Shown here: positions 35,401 to 47,455 of the stretch, in pieces | Position numbering within the stretch: position 1 is the stretch's first letter | Layout of the letters: each line of letters starts with the position of its first letter | Assembly: GCF_008831285.2 (NCBI RefSeq) | Contig: NC_045140.1 | Coordinates: forward strand, 16,986,370-17,050,369 | Direction: 5' to 3' | DNA: 64,000 bases | DNA from: Nymphaea colorata | Lineage: Eukaryota > Streptophyta > Magnoliopsida > Nymphaeales > Nymphaeaceae | Notes under the pieces: model-generated | Databases searched by the model: none | What the model was told of the DNA's origin: nothing | The model's input: only the letters and a program-made list of their open reading frames with translations | Translations under genes and position numbers: made by a program

Positions 35401-37609
35401 TATCTTTGCCGACAAAGTAGGTAAGGTTGAGAAAAAAAGAATGGGCCTCAAATACTCCTGCTAAATCTTATCTCCCCGGCTTGTTAGGGGTCTCTTTCAT
35501 TCAAAGATGAGAAAATATATTGTACTTCTTCCTCCAGTTCATCGTTTTCCCATGATCCTATGCTGAAACAAACGGGCCCTTAAGTTTCTTTCCCAGAATT
35601 GCATCTATTCAGCAACCAAAGTCCATTTATGGTGTGTGTGTGTGTATATATATATATATTAATGAAAAGATTTTCGATGCACACGTATGAGAAAGAAACT
35701 GCCCATCCCGTTTTGAAGAATTCTTCTGATAATTATTCTTGTTCTTGCGGCAAGTACTGAGAAGCTTCTAATTGCTAATATCCAATCTCCAAGGCCAATT
35801 GCGGAGCATCGGGCCAGCATATAATAAAGTGCCCGGTTGCTTTCAATTGAGCTGGTTGATGGGAGGGGCCATCAAAGAATATGGGCCTTCTGCATGTGAT
35901 GACACTTGGTCCAACCTATTCTGCGTGCTTCTTTCCTTTATGTTTTTTTCCCTTCTGCACGGGGTTTTTTTTTCTTTTTATTTTTATAGTTTAAGTCACA
36001 TGACACTAAGTGCATGTTTGATACCCATCTGGGGTATCTATCCTTCCTATAAGGGCGTGTACGTGGAAGAATCAAGTTTGATGTAGGCCGCTTCATGTAA
36101 TATTTAAATCATCATAATGTAAATTCTAATTTTTCTAATAGAACTTTTGATGTGCCAATCCATGGTCCAGGAATGTAAATCATTAAGATTCATTCGGGTT
36201 AGATAAATACATCGGGAATCAGATTCGGTGCAGCTACTTGAACTTGTTTTTCCTTACGTACTCTGTTATAATTGAGATGAGTAAAGGAAGAAAAGTTGGT
36301 GGAGGAGGTGAAAGTGCAGCCAATGGAAAGCCAAACTTTCTTCGCTTTCGAATAAACAGTAAGAATTTTAAGCATCTTTGTGGAAAACGTCAAGCTTGGG
36401 TCGAAATCCGATCCCCCATTGTTGACCTTCAAATATAATCACATCACATGTATCTGCATGTCATTTGAAGATGGTACGTGCTTGTTGCAGATTTTTCTGC
36501 AAATTGAAGGTCAGAAAATGGCTGATTGAAGGTTTTCGAGAGTGTTGGAGTAATGGCTTTGGTGGTGAGAATTGGTACGCCGTTTGTTTTATTTCGAGCG
36601 TCGGGAACAGCAACCTCGTAAGCTTGCCACTTCTCATTACTTGTTTTGGGCATTCCACTGACTAGTAAAGTTTTTATCATTGACGTAAGGAAAAAGGAAG
36701 AAAAGCAGTCTAAAATTCATTTGAAAAAGAAAAATCAACAGGATTCGTTTTCATGAAACTAAGAAATATATTTTATATTCAACAATCTTAATCGACGCCG
36801 ACCCTACCAAGCTGGAGATGAATTCACTTATGTAGGCGCTCCAGCTCATCTTGCTGATGAGTAAATCTTGAGCTAAGTTCACAATAGATGCATAAAAAGG
36901 AAGTTTTTACTTAGGAGAGAACTTAAAAAAATCTTAATTGCTAGTTACTTAAGGCACATAACATAGTTGGTCGAGCAAGCATGTGCATAGAAGGCATGTT
37001 TGTTATTCGATTTTTATATGTGCTACTCTCTTCAACAATAAAAAGTAGAATCGTGACACTCAAGTTAAACAACAGTTATATCTCCGATCTCAAGGCAATA
37101 TAAGAATCGGACAAGAACTTTCAATCTTTTTTTGTCCTTGTTAAACTCTTATTCAGCCAAAAAAATCAATCACTTACTTTAGATCTTATGCGTGCTTTTC
37201 GAGGGTCTCAAAATTCAAAAAGTGTTCCCCATTGGGGCGATATTCGACAAAAATCATCGGTTTTCCCTTCCTGCTTAATGTCTTCGTGTTGGGGAAATTG
37301 AAACCATGTCGCCCACAGAGTTTTGCACATGACAATAAGAACTGTGTCCATTATAATAAGAGCTGCTGTACTTTGATGGTCGCTTCCCCATTCCTTCCTT
37401 TAATATTGTTAAGTGGAAAACAACGCGTGGGTACTTAAAAAAAAAAAAAATCTAAATAAAGGACAGGGAAATGCATTCCGTCGAATATCGTAGTGGATAT
37501 ATTAGTATTTATATAAATTACTTAAAAATAGTTTTTGTGTTTCATGATACGGTGTTTCAACTAATACAAGTTTAGATCATTTTTATATGAAAAAGCAAAA
37601 AAGATATCG
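32414..37609. other. Gene-poor intergenic DNA
   Basis: No gene can be supported. Short open frames at 33490-33976 (locally GC-richer), 34436-34663, 35063-35424 and 36199-36680 lack recognisable domains and good splice context. The stretch 34080-34420 contains GAGCTCGGGCTCAGC-type sequence common in plant dispersed repeats. Small microsatellites lie near 35634-35660. Confidence 0.5.
34657..34721. repeat. 35 bp-period direct duplication
   Basis: Two copies of a 30 bp unit beginning TAGTTAGGTTGGTTTTGAAC and ending CAGCGACGTG, at 34657-34686 and 34692-34721. Confidence 0.9.
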
Positions 37610-37639
37610 CGTACTGCCCGATACGAAGCCGCGTCAATA

Positions 37640-38100
37640 GGCACATGCTTATTTTCCTGGCAGCTCGTATCGGGGGGGCTGGTTCTCTCCCATCTAGCTC
37701 GACCCAGTGGGAGCATCTGACTCGGCCGGACCGAGTCAGAAGTTCATCTCCGTCCTATTCAATAAAAAAAGGGCAATTTCGGCATCTTGGGTTTGACGTC
37801 CTTTGGATAAAGATTCCAAACACGCCTTTACGCTCCTTCTTACCCAAAAAGCGCGCTTCCGCAATGACCTCGACGAATCGTGAGCGACCACGTGGATGTC
37901 CGGAGCGGCAACCCGGATTGGACGCGTGTCGCCCGATCCGTCACCCTTACGTTGTCATGAACGGTCGCGATTAATTTCCCGTCGGGGTCACGGGCCACGT
38001 CGGATGGCGTCCCGTGCTGAACCTTTTCGCCAACGACGTCGACGTGGCGGATGATTCGGCGCCACGACAGCCAAGCGGAAGCCGTTCGCGGATGCGAAAA
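37640..38100. promoter_or_regulatory. CpG-rich island with ACGT-core elements
   Basis: A sharp GC- and CpG-rich block in AT-rich DNA. It contains a perfect palindromic G-box CCACGTGG (37888-37895), GGCCACGTCGG (about 37994-38003) and overlapping GACGTCGACGTGG (about 38035-38047), all bZIP/bHLH-type ACGT cores. A 109-residue open frame (37645-37974) has no recognisable domain. It may be an orphan promoter or a gene remnant; function is unknown. Confidence 0.35.
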
Positions 38101-39850
38101 GACTCTACTACCCTTGGCTATTAAAAGTGTTAAAAATTGAGTAAACCTGACATACTTTTTGAAGCTGAAGCAAATTCATTTTAATTCGATTTTAAGTTTT
38201 AATTTAAAAAGCTTTTGTTTACGATCCAACATACATATGATCCCCACGAGGCAATTAGATGATTTCAGATTTTAAGATTAAAACTCTTTTTCGTCTAATT
38301 ATTTCGTACTTGATAAATTTCATATGATTATGACAGCGCTTAACTAAGTGCGACTTACGTCCCTAGCCTTCATACTGTGATGTTGGGTGACAATGATGTT
38401 GCGATGGACACCGAGATTAATGAAACTAGGTTCGTGATTTGTCTTGAATTGAAGAGAACCAACCAGTTTTTGTAACTTGGTAATATATGTCATAAGTTAA
38501 AGTGCTATATCTATAATAGTATTTTGAGATGTTGAAATAGCTTGAACTTGGTATGTACCGCCTTGTAAGAATATAAGGCAACATAAATACTTCATGTTAC
38601 AATAATTTTGGCTTGCCTAGTGATGGTACATCGGATATTATTTGTCATAGAGAACGTGTGATAAGAAGAACATTGTCTTCTTATAATGTGTTTAAAAAAA
38701 AACTCCATGTTCATAGAAAATATTGAGACAACTTGTTCCACTCTCACATTGAGCTTGCCCTAGTTCTATGGATTCCAATCTATCCCTCAGTAGTTTTGGT
38801 TTTTGCGTGGTAGGTCATAATCTACCACCAAATTGTTTCAATTCCAGTTTACAAAATGTTAAAAACTAACACAACCAATTACTTAACAACTTTTTTTATA
38901 AACTCTTGACAAGCAAGCGTTCACAATCTTCAATTGACAACTAAACATATCGAAATAAAAAGTCACAAATATAGACATTTATTTATGTGGACTATCTATC
39001 TATATTTGAAGATTGTGGACTAAACATCTCAAAATGAAATGTCACAAATATAGTCATCTATGTGGACCATCTATATTTACACTCGTTTCTTGAAACAATG
39101 ACACTAACATTCTTTGATCATGTCTCTAGTGGCAAAAGCCTTGTTAAGGGCAACATATTTCTATTCTCCAAATAATTCAATACGTTGCCCTGGAATTAAT
39201 GTAGGGGTATTATTGGAAATAAAATTGCTTTCATTTAGTCTTGATTTTGAACAGCCTGGCGCCTTGTCTGAAAGAAGCAATCGGCCTCAGTTGTCCTTAT
39301 CATATTCAATGTCAGAGTTTGCAGCTTTTTGCTTGCTTTCTGCCATAAATAATTTGCACAATCTTTACCCTCAACTGTCATGTTGTGTCAAACGATAATT
39401 CTACATGTCAATTCGGTTCCTTATCCAACAACGTATCGGATCCAAACTTTGATAACCCCGAAAGGTCTGAAAGAGTGAATTTTCAATCTAGAAACCAAAC
39501 GAGGAAAACTTTTTCTTGGAAAACTTTCAGCCCCTTTCATGTTGGGAAGTAAACCCTCAGCAGGTCCCCCCACTATCTTTTTTCTGAAAGTTATTTTCCT
39601 TGTCCTAAGAGCTTTTCCGTCAAAGTCATTTGCTGCTGTTAAAGAAATCCACACATCGTTTACGGGACACAAACTCGACAAAGAGAGTCTTTGTCCAAGA
39701 AATAGTCATTCTAAATTTACATGGAAAAGACATTTATATTTAAGTGTGTAATTAACATTCTACAAAGGTCCAATAATCAACCATCGAATCTTTTTAGCTT
39801 ATAAATTCTCAGCTTGGCATGTGAGACCCTTTTATCTACCACTCTCTTTC
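38101..39850. other. Gene-free intergenic stretch
   Basis: AT-rich, with a diverged tandem duplication of about 80 bp at 38940-39077. Units share ACTAAACAT, GTCACAAATATAG and TATGTGGAC. A 94-residue frame at 39114-39398 is unrecognised and unsupported. Confidence 0.5.
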
Positions 39851-39858
39851 TCTCTCTA

Positions 39859-39904
<46 letters not shown>

Positions 39905-39908
39905 GAGA
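39851..39908. repeat. Perfect palindromic CT/TA/AG microsatellite
   Basis: TCTCTCTAATATATA is followed by a TA tract and then TATATTAGAGAGA, the reverse complement of the left side. The block can fold into one long hairpin. Confidence 0.85.
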
Positions 39909-42772
39909 GACTGATAAAATCCATGTCCGATTATAAAAAAAGAAAGGAAGACTAAAAACCTATTTGAAACGAATATTTAATGATCATGGACGAGCCCATT
40001 GAACAGTAGAAGCTATGGGCAATTCCTTAGTTCTATTCGAGATAACTTGGTATGTGAGAATGTGAAGACTAGTAGTTTCATTCAAAATAATATAAACGAG
40101 AAGAATAGATTCCACGGGGGAGACGAGTCAAAAACATGAGCATGTGCTGCCCACCCCTTGATTTAGAAAATCCTAATGTGGATTCTGTAGCTCCAACTTG
40201 CTCAATTAGGCATAAATTGACCAGCCTTTTTTTATTTATTTATTTCAAACCACTTTTAAAGTATTAGGATTTTTTAAAAAAAAAATTCTGCAAAAAATAT
40301 CTTACATACAAAAATAAATGCGGAGCTTGACCACTTAGTCATGTTTCTCTTGAACTCGAGTTGCTCGGCTCGTTGTTTGGTGTCTAAGATCCACGTGATT
40401 GCTGGGCTCCCAAACTCCATCCAAGTCATCCAAATTTGAGTGATTGGGTCCCATATGCCGGATCCAAATCTACAAGGGGGAGATCCAATGACCACAGACT
40501 CGGATCCCCAATCGAGCATATCCGGTTCGACGTCCGATCCGAGTCGGTTAAAACGTGAGCAACGTGCGTCAGCCGTACAACGGAAAAGTAGTGGTACCTG
40601 TCGGCTGAAGATGCGGGAGGTAAACGAACGGAACGGGGAGAGGGGAGTCATTGTGGGGAGATGGGTGGGGGTAGAGACGTAACTTCAGGTCAGTTATACT
40701 TTTTCCTCCACTGTTCACGCCTTTACACATCGCCGAGAAGAGTGGAGCCCGCACCATCCTGCACTTTTCCGCTCTCCCTCTCTCATATTTATTTGGGTTT
40801 GCTCATTTAAATTTATTGCTTTTTTGATTTTTCCCGAGGCAGAAAGGGGAGGGCAAAAAGGTAGGCAGAGCCTGTCCTCCCGTCTCTTCATCCCAAAACT
40901 TTTTCTTCTTTTCTTTTTTTTTTTTATTTTTCTTTCCCCTTCATTTTCTTTATTTCGCTCGCGAGCTTTCATACGGCTCACTGATCGTTTGTTCGTTTTG
41001 AGGTACGATCTTTAATTAATGATGGATTTGCTGTACTTTTTTTTTGGCATTTTTTTTTCTTTTTGATTTGTCGAAGCGCGGGATTCGTCGTTCACAACGT
41101 TATCTTTCGGGTTCGGGCAAGGCTTTTAGCTTTTTTTCGTTATTTTTGTTGTGAGTTTCTGTTGAGATTTTGGATTCGGTGAGAGTGAGTTGAGATCTGC
41201 TGGAATTGTCGGAATTTTTTTTTGCTGTCTGTGGATTTTTGCCTTTCGGACTCCACTACTGGTGATTCCAGTAGGTTTCCGATGAGAGAATCTATGCTTC
41301 TGTGTAGAATCTGCAGCTGACGGCGTGAATTTAGCTGCGAACTTTGGCTCTGTCTCTCGGTTTAACGATTTTGTGTAAACATGACGCTTTTTGTTAGGAG
41401 AATCAGCGGCAGAATAGTGTTTTTTTCGTGTCTAAAGGTGGGATTTGTGATTGAGGATTGCTTGAATCTGTTGAGTATTGTGGGCTCTTGTCGGGGAAAA
41501 AGGTACTAAGATTTTGTACAGAAGACGACTTTCATTTTCGGGCTAATTTCTGTTTGGAAAACTTTAGCCGCAGCCTCTTTGGTTTGATGAATTGCCCAAA
41601 AAATTGGTTTCTGTTTAGCAGTGTGATTTTTTTTTTTTTTTTTGGGCTAACTTGACGTTTCTTTTTCTTTCTTCTTTTTGGGTGATTTAGGCCTTCGCCG
41701 GGGTACTTTTTCTGGTATTGCTTAATTTTTTTTTTTAAAATGATTTGATAGTAGTGCTTTGGCGTTGGTTTGGTACGTGAAAATTCAGCTTATATATTTT
41801 CTTTTTTCGTTTTTTTTTAGACCTTTCTGAACATGAGTTCATCATCAGAGCTGTCAAAGCCATGGATCGAGGCGCCGTGTTTCTCCAATGTCCACTGAAA
41901 ACAGTACGAGTTTGTCTTCATTTAGGAAATGAAGTTCCTCCCATTAGACCCTAAATATGATCTACGACTATTCTGTTACAAGACAATGGAAGTTTACCAT
42001 TTCCAAATATTTTTCTTTAAGGATTGGTTCAGTCTCTCCAGCAACAAGACATACTTTCTTCAAGATTTGAGGAAGTGAAACTTCCAAGAAAGCCATGAAA
42101 TTTCACCGTTCAATTTCGTATTAGTCTATTGTCTTTGTATTTTGTTCTCTTAAATCGAAGATTTGTGAAATAGTGAGGATTGGCGGTATCTTCGGATGTG
42201 CTAGTAGGGTCTTGAAACATCTTTTTACCTGGCACATGTCGATGGAAACAAAGCGTGAAGAACTAGTAGTTCCTGCGCCTGGAGAGGTCTAACAAGAAAA
42301 TTAACCCTCGTTCAAGAACCATTTGTTATCGTCCACTATCTCATTTGTTATGCATTGCGTATCAGCTTTTTTTTATCTTTGTGCACATTGTATTGTCACT
42401 TGTCAATTGCAGTTGCATTGGTTCCTTCATTCCTCGGCTTGTTGTGGTCTGATTCTGATTTTCTCTTTTCAACTGTAATGAGTCAATAACTGCAAACCAT
42501 TCAATTGTTGAGATTAAGTGCATATATGTTGATTAAAATAGCTACGAATTTTCAGCTAAAGCTATGATGGTTTTTGTACTAAATGGAGATCTTACATTAT
42601 CACTGAGATTGATGACAAGTCTAAACTCTTGAATCTGCATTGCAATTCAGGTTGATGACAAGCCTAAGAGGTTGAAATTTCAGAGTGATTAAGGTTGATA
42701 AGGAGTCACATATCTTGCCAACTCAAGGAGTCCAATTTCTTACCTCTGATTCTCTGGAATATTTACAAAAGA
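39909..42772 (+). promoter_or_regulatory. COL gene promoter and intron-containing 5' leader
   Basis: A G-box CACGTG lies at 40392-40397. A pyrimidine-rich leader-like region (40750-41000) is followed by GAG|GTACGATC near 41002, a plausible 5' UTR donor, and an acceptor CAATTCAG lies near 42650, just before the coding exon. The COL gene thus probably has one or more leader introns of about 1.6 kb. The exact transcription start is not determinable. Confidence 0.45.
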
Positions 42773-45700
42773 ATGGGTGTTGTGTGTGACTTTTGTGGAG
42801 ATCAAAGATCTGTTGTTTACTGCAAGTCAGATGCTGCGTGCTTATGCCTTTCATGCGACCGGAATGTTCATTCAGCAAATGCACTTTCTCAACGCCATTC
42901 TCGGACGCTGTTGTGTGATGGATGCAATTCACAACCGGCTAGAGTCAGGTGTATTGAAGAAAAAGTGTCATTTTGTCAAAACTGTGACTGGAACAGACAT
43001 GGTGGTTCAACTACAACTTCTGAACACAAGAGACAGGCAATAAACTCTTATGCTGGCTGTCCCTCTGCTGCAGAACTTTCTAGAATATGGTCCTTTATTT
43101 TGGAATTTCCTTCTTCTGGGGATTCTAAACGTGAACAAGGGATGACCTTGACAAGCATTAACGAGGATAGTGTCACCAACTGTTGGGAGCCTTCAAGCAG
43201 CAACACTCTGGACCTAACTATGCAGAGCCAACTAGGAGAGATGGAAACCACAGATAAATCCAGTTTTTGGATGGACTCTTCACCATTGCCCCCATTAAAC
43301 TCTATGCCATTTGGTGTGGATCAACAAGATGGAATGTTAGACTCTGCTCTACAAAAGGTGAAATCATGATGATGCCTCTGTTCTTATTTAATCTGGATAT
43401 ATTTTCAATGGTATATGTTTCATGCTAATCACCTATTCCACATGATAATTTGCCATCGGAATCACCCATTTTAAACATATGAACCTCAAGTCATAATGAG
43501 TAAAATCACCAACAAGAGGCTTAAGCACAATACTATCTGGTTAGGTGGGAACAAACTTCTGGAATTGAGTTGCTTGCTTCCTCCTGCAAATGTGCATCTT
43601 GGAAGTAGTAAAGCAAAAAAGAAAAAAGTATCCCTTCAGCTGACTTGTTGTGTTGGGGTTTTCCTGCCAAATTCCTTGGGCATTTTACTACTTTTATCCC
43701 ATACTATCCTCTGCCTATTGTTCTTGCCATTAACCTGATCGACTTCTGATGAGCTGTTGAATTAGGTGGTAGCATCTGATGGGTCGCTGCATTGATCTGT
43801 TCTATTTTTCTCGGAGTCAGTCTTGGAAGCTAGACAATGTGGGATGCATAGATTTCTTTTAGCCTTTCTGTACATCCATTTCTAGTTGTTTTTTCCTCCG
43901 ATTTTTTTTTTTTAAGACAAGTTTCCTCTTCCTTGTATTTCTCAATTGTGTTACAAGGCAAAGCACCTTTTGTCAATCATGTGCAACCTGTAAATTATAT
44001 TACAACAGGGCGAACTATACATATTTTTCAGACAGCATGAAGAGAATGTGGATTACTTATTTTCTTGAAACCTTACACAAGATGAACCTAAATATTATCT
44101 TGCAATTGGCTTTCATGTCATGAAAGTACAATAGTTTCCTGAAGTGGCTTTTTTGTCATGGAATCCAAATTCTTATGTCTATAGTTTATTTCTTTCCATG
44201 AGCTATTAGATTTCTTCTGCTTTTTGTGAGTAGTAGAGCTTCAAGTTTGTTCAAAGCACTACAAAACTTTTCTGATGCTACATGCAGTTATCGTGTGATG
44301 GAATGAAGGACCTTGGAATTTTTGAGGATGAAGAGCTATATGAAGACTTCAATATGGGTGATGTAGACCTAACGTTTGAGAATTATGAAGAACTTTTTGG
44401 AAATTCCCAGAATAACTCTCAACTTCCTTTTGATGATGGTGGTGCTGATAGGCTGTTATTGGGGAAGAATGTCTCTGCGGCCAACTCAAATGGAAGAAAT
44501 GAGATTGTCTTAGAGGTGATTACTTTTGTTCATGATGCTTTTTTCTATCTTGATTGCCAATGCCCATTTTGATTGCTACATATATATATATGTGTGTGTG
44601 TGTGTGTGATCGGTGACTCTAGCTATCCATAGTCACCCAACCATCTAATCAAGACTATCAATCTAAAGCAAATGGATGGTTAAGAGAAAAAAAAGGAGAA
44701 AAAGGTGTAAAATAATATTGTAGGACAAAAATACCCATCACCTTTTTCTTTTTGTTTTTCTCTTAACCGTCCATCATATTAGATCGAACAGTCCTGATTA
44801 GATGGTTGGGTGGCTCTACAAAGCCAGAGTCACCATTCAATTTTCCTATATATTTTTTATTTAGTTAATTATTGTTTAGTTGCTTCATTTATCTATATTT
44901 ACATTTTAGTCATTACAAACCTTTTCTATTAGAACTAGTTTAGCCAGATGCGCATTTAAAATGATCAGTTTTGTCCCGGTTCGGCTGACCGCACCAGACG
45001 TACTGTATCAAAAAAGCACTAACATTGACACTGGTGTGGCAGCCGTTTAGGAGCACCCATCTAACATAGTGGACAACTTTATCACTAGTTCATTGTTTCT
45101 AGGCAATCATATTTATTTATATTATTATAGATATAACTATATATATATATATATGTATATATATGTTCTCGCCACACCCACACCTATGTTTTTTTAGAAA
45201 ATGCTGCAGCCACTCCTTCACCTGCACTTGCACCCGCACTTGCACCTGCACCCACGCCCATACCTGCACCCCGCATCTATGTGACATAGAGATCTGACAT
45301 ATGTCTAAATGGGTTTATGAAACTAATTCTCAGTGCAAATATGAGGCTTGTTGCTTTGCATGTCCTTGTAAGACAGCTAGCTGCAAGCCTCATTTTGGTG
45401 AGGCTGTGCTGTCAGACTGGCAAGTCTGGATTGATAACTAGTGGCTGAATTGCCTGATCAACATTTGCTAGAAATATGAGCAAATCAATCTTCAATGCAC
45501 ACCTTCCTCTGCAGTTGTGTCAAATGATTTAAAAGCTGCATGAGTATGTCAAACATGATGATCACAATAAAAGATTAGGTTCATATTTTCTTGTAAAGCT
45601 ATGAAATTAATGCTTTAACACCATGGGTATCTAGAATTCCATCTGCTTGTGGTATTATGATGTATATGGATGGTGATTCTTGGGTTGGTTATATGGACTA

Positions 45701-47455
45701 ATCTTTCATTTCCAAGGTTGTTTCTTTCTTATATCATGACACCATATGTTTTTCCTTAAAAACATCATATGGTCCTGAATGATTAAAGTAAATTGTTCAT
45801 GCAAGTGGGGCTTGAGGTCATTTGAACAGGATATTGTAAACTTTGCCATTCATGATGGAAACCATAGAAACTCAATTCCTTGCCTGATGTCAGTGTCTGG
45901 AAATGTCTTCCCTGTCTTTTTGTGCCTTAGGTAGGAAATTATCAATGCAATACTGAATACTGTATGTGTTCATGAGATCACACTGATTTTGTTAGTGAGG
46001 TTTACTGCTGTTTTTATTCAAAAGAACTTAATTGGTGTTCTATCTGTTTTCTTGGCCAGGCTTCTTCTTCAGCAGCAGATCATGCATCAATTGATGAGTC
46101 CCTTCTTGCTCGTCCAGCAAAAAAATTGCATGCAGCATGCAGAAGTGTGGTCTCTGATTCGGTAATGCCAAGTCATTGCCCTGACACCGAGACAACTCTT
46201 TGTCTGCCACCAAGACAAGCATGTTCGAATTTGTCACTTGCATTTTCAGCATTGAGTGGTGAAAGCAGTGCTGGAGATTATCAAGATTGTGGGATGTCAT
46301 CTATGCTCCTGATGGGGGAACCTCCTTGGTTTTCTACTGGTTCAGACAACTCACATACTCAAGCGAGCAGAGATAATGCTGTCATGCGTTATAAAGAGAA
46401 GAAAAAGACTCGCAAGTAAGTCTTATTAGTTATAAGTAGCTCCCTGTAAGTGTTGGACATGTTCTCTTTTGTGCAGTTATGCTTGCTTAAGGTTCCTAAG
46501 TGAAATTGATTATTTGAGCGATTTAGTTGAAGCCGACAAATGTTTTGACACGAGCTCACATTGCAAAGTTGTACCTGTGTGGTTTGCAATGGTTGTTTGC
46601 TGAATGCAGAATATGTTGTGAATAATTGCAAGGGCTTTAAAATGCTGATTGAGATTGAAGTGTTGGCTTGAACGTGAGGCCACATGGTGGAAGTGGGTGG
46701 GAAAGAACACTTTTTTGTTTTACCAAATGCTTTAGAAAAAAAAGAGAACTACTAGAAATTTCAAAAACTTCCCTTCGTTTTTCCTCCATATAAGTTTTTA
46801 TCAGGTTTCTGAAATACTGCATCTTGGCGTTTTAATTCTATACCTGTCTCTGCTGCTGTAGGGAAAGGAGGGGGGAGAAGCGGTGAATTTGGAGAGTGGA
46901 TGTGCCCTATTCCGAGCAGAAGTTTTGCCTTTTCTTTTCACGCATGCATTAAATAAACAGGACACCTGAGCATATAGCCTATGCCTTGCTTTCCTGCCCT
47001 CTTGCGATTGGCCAACCATAAAATTCTCCTAGCAGATCTTTCCCAGCTTGAGACTTACTAATGCAGCTAATGTAGTGACTGTGAATTATGCTTAATAACT
47101 TATTGTGGCATTGTTTCATTTGTATATGGCTATATGCTAATGTACTGTTTACCTTTTAAATAAATGAATGCAATTGACCTAGCTTACAAATTGCAATAAT
47201 TTGGGCTGCATGTTAGCTCCATAACCCAGAGTCAGATTGAAGAGTCTCAAACGATTTCATATGAAACTGCCATTTCATTTTCTCTTTCTCACCTGAACTT
47301 TTTTATTGATCTAATTGACAAACAGGTTTGAGAAAAAGATAAGATATGCTTCTCGTAAGGCCAGGGCTGACATCAGAAAACGTGTGAAGGGCAGGTTTGT
47401 CAAGGCTGGCGATGCCTATGATTATGACCCACTCTCTGAGACGAAAAGCAGCTGA
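42773..47455 (+). CDS. COL9: CONSTANS-like B-box/CCT protein, COL9/COL10 type
   Basis: Four exons join in phase: 42773-43357, 44288-44515, 46060-46415, 47326-47455 (1299 bases, 432 residues). Two N-terminal B-box zinc fingers are visible: residues 5-42 (C5, C8, C17, C28, H33, H42; [17 protein letters not shown]) and 48-85 (C48, C51, C60, C68, C71, H85). The region [18 protein letters not shown] after box 2 matches the COL9/COL10 (BBX7/BBX8) group. An acidic middle ([20 protein letters not shown]) comes from exon 2. The CCT domain at about 375-418 ([27 protein letters not shown]) spans the last intron. CCT proteins act in the nucleus with NF-YB/NF-YC; COL9-type members modulate photoperiodic flowering through CO/FT in Arabidopsis. 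ATG 42773 is the first in-frame ATG of the conserved reading frame. Confidence 0.93.
44612..44834. mobile_element. Foldback MITE in COL intron 2
   Basis: A 223 bp imperfect palindrome. The left arm starts GGTGACTCTAGCT and continues CACCCAACCATCTAATCA...GGTTAAGAGAAAAA; the right arm is its inverse, ending AGCCAGAGTCACC. A (TG)n tract touches the left end. No clear TSD was found. Confidence 0.75.

Noticed and set aside
37645-37974. 109-residue frame in the CpG-rich block
   Set aside because: Open frames are expected by chance in CpG-rich DNA and no family was recognised.
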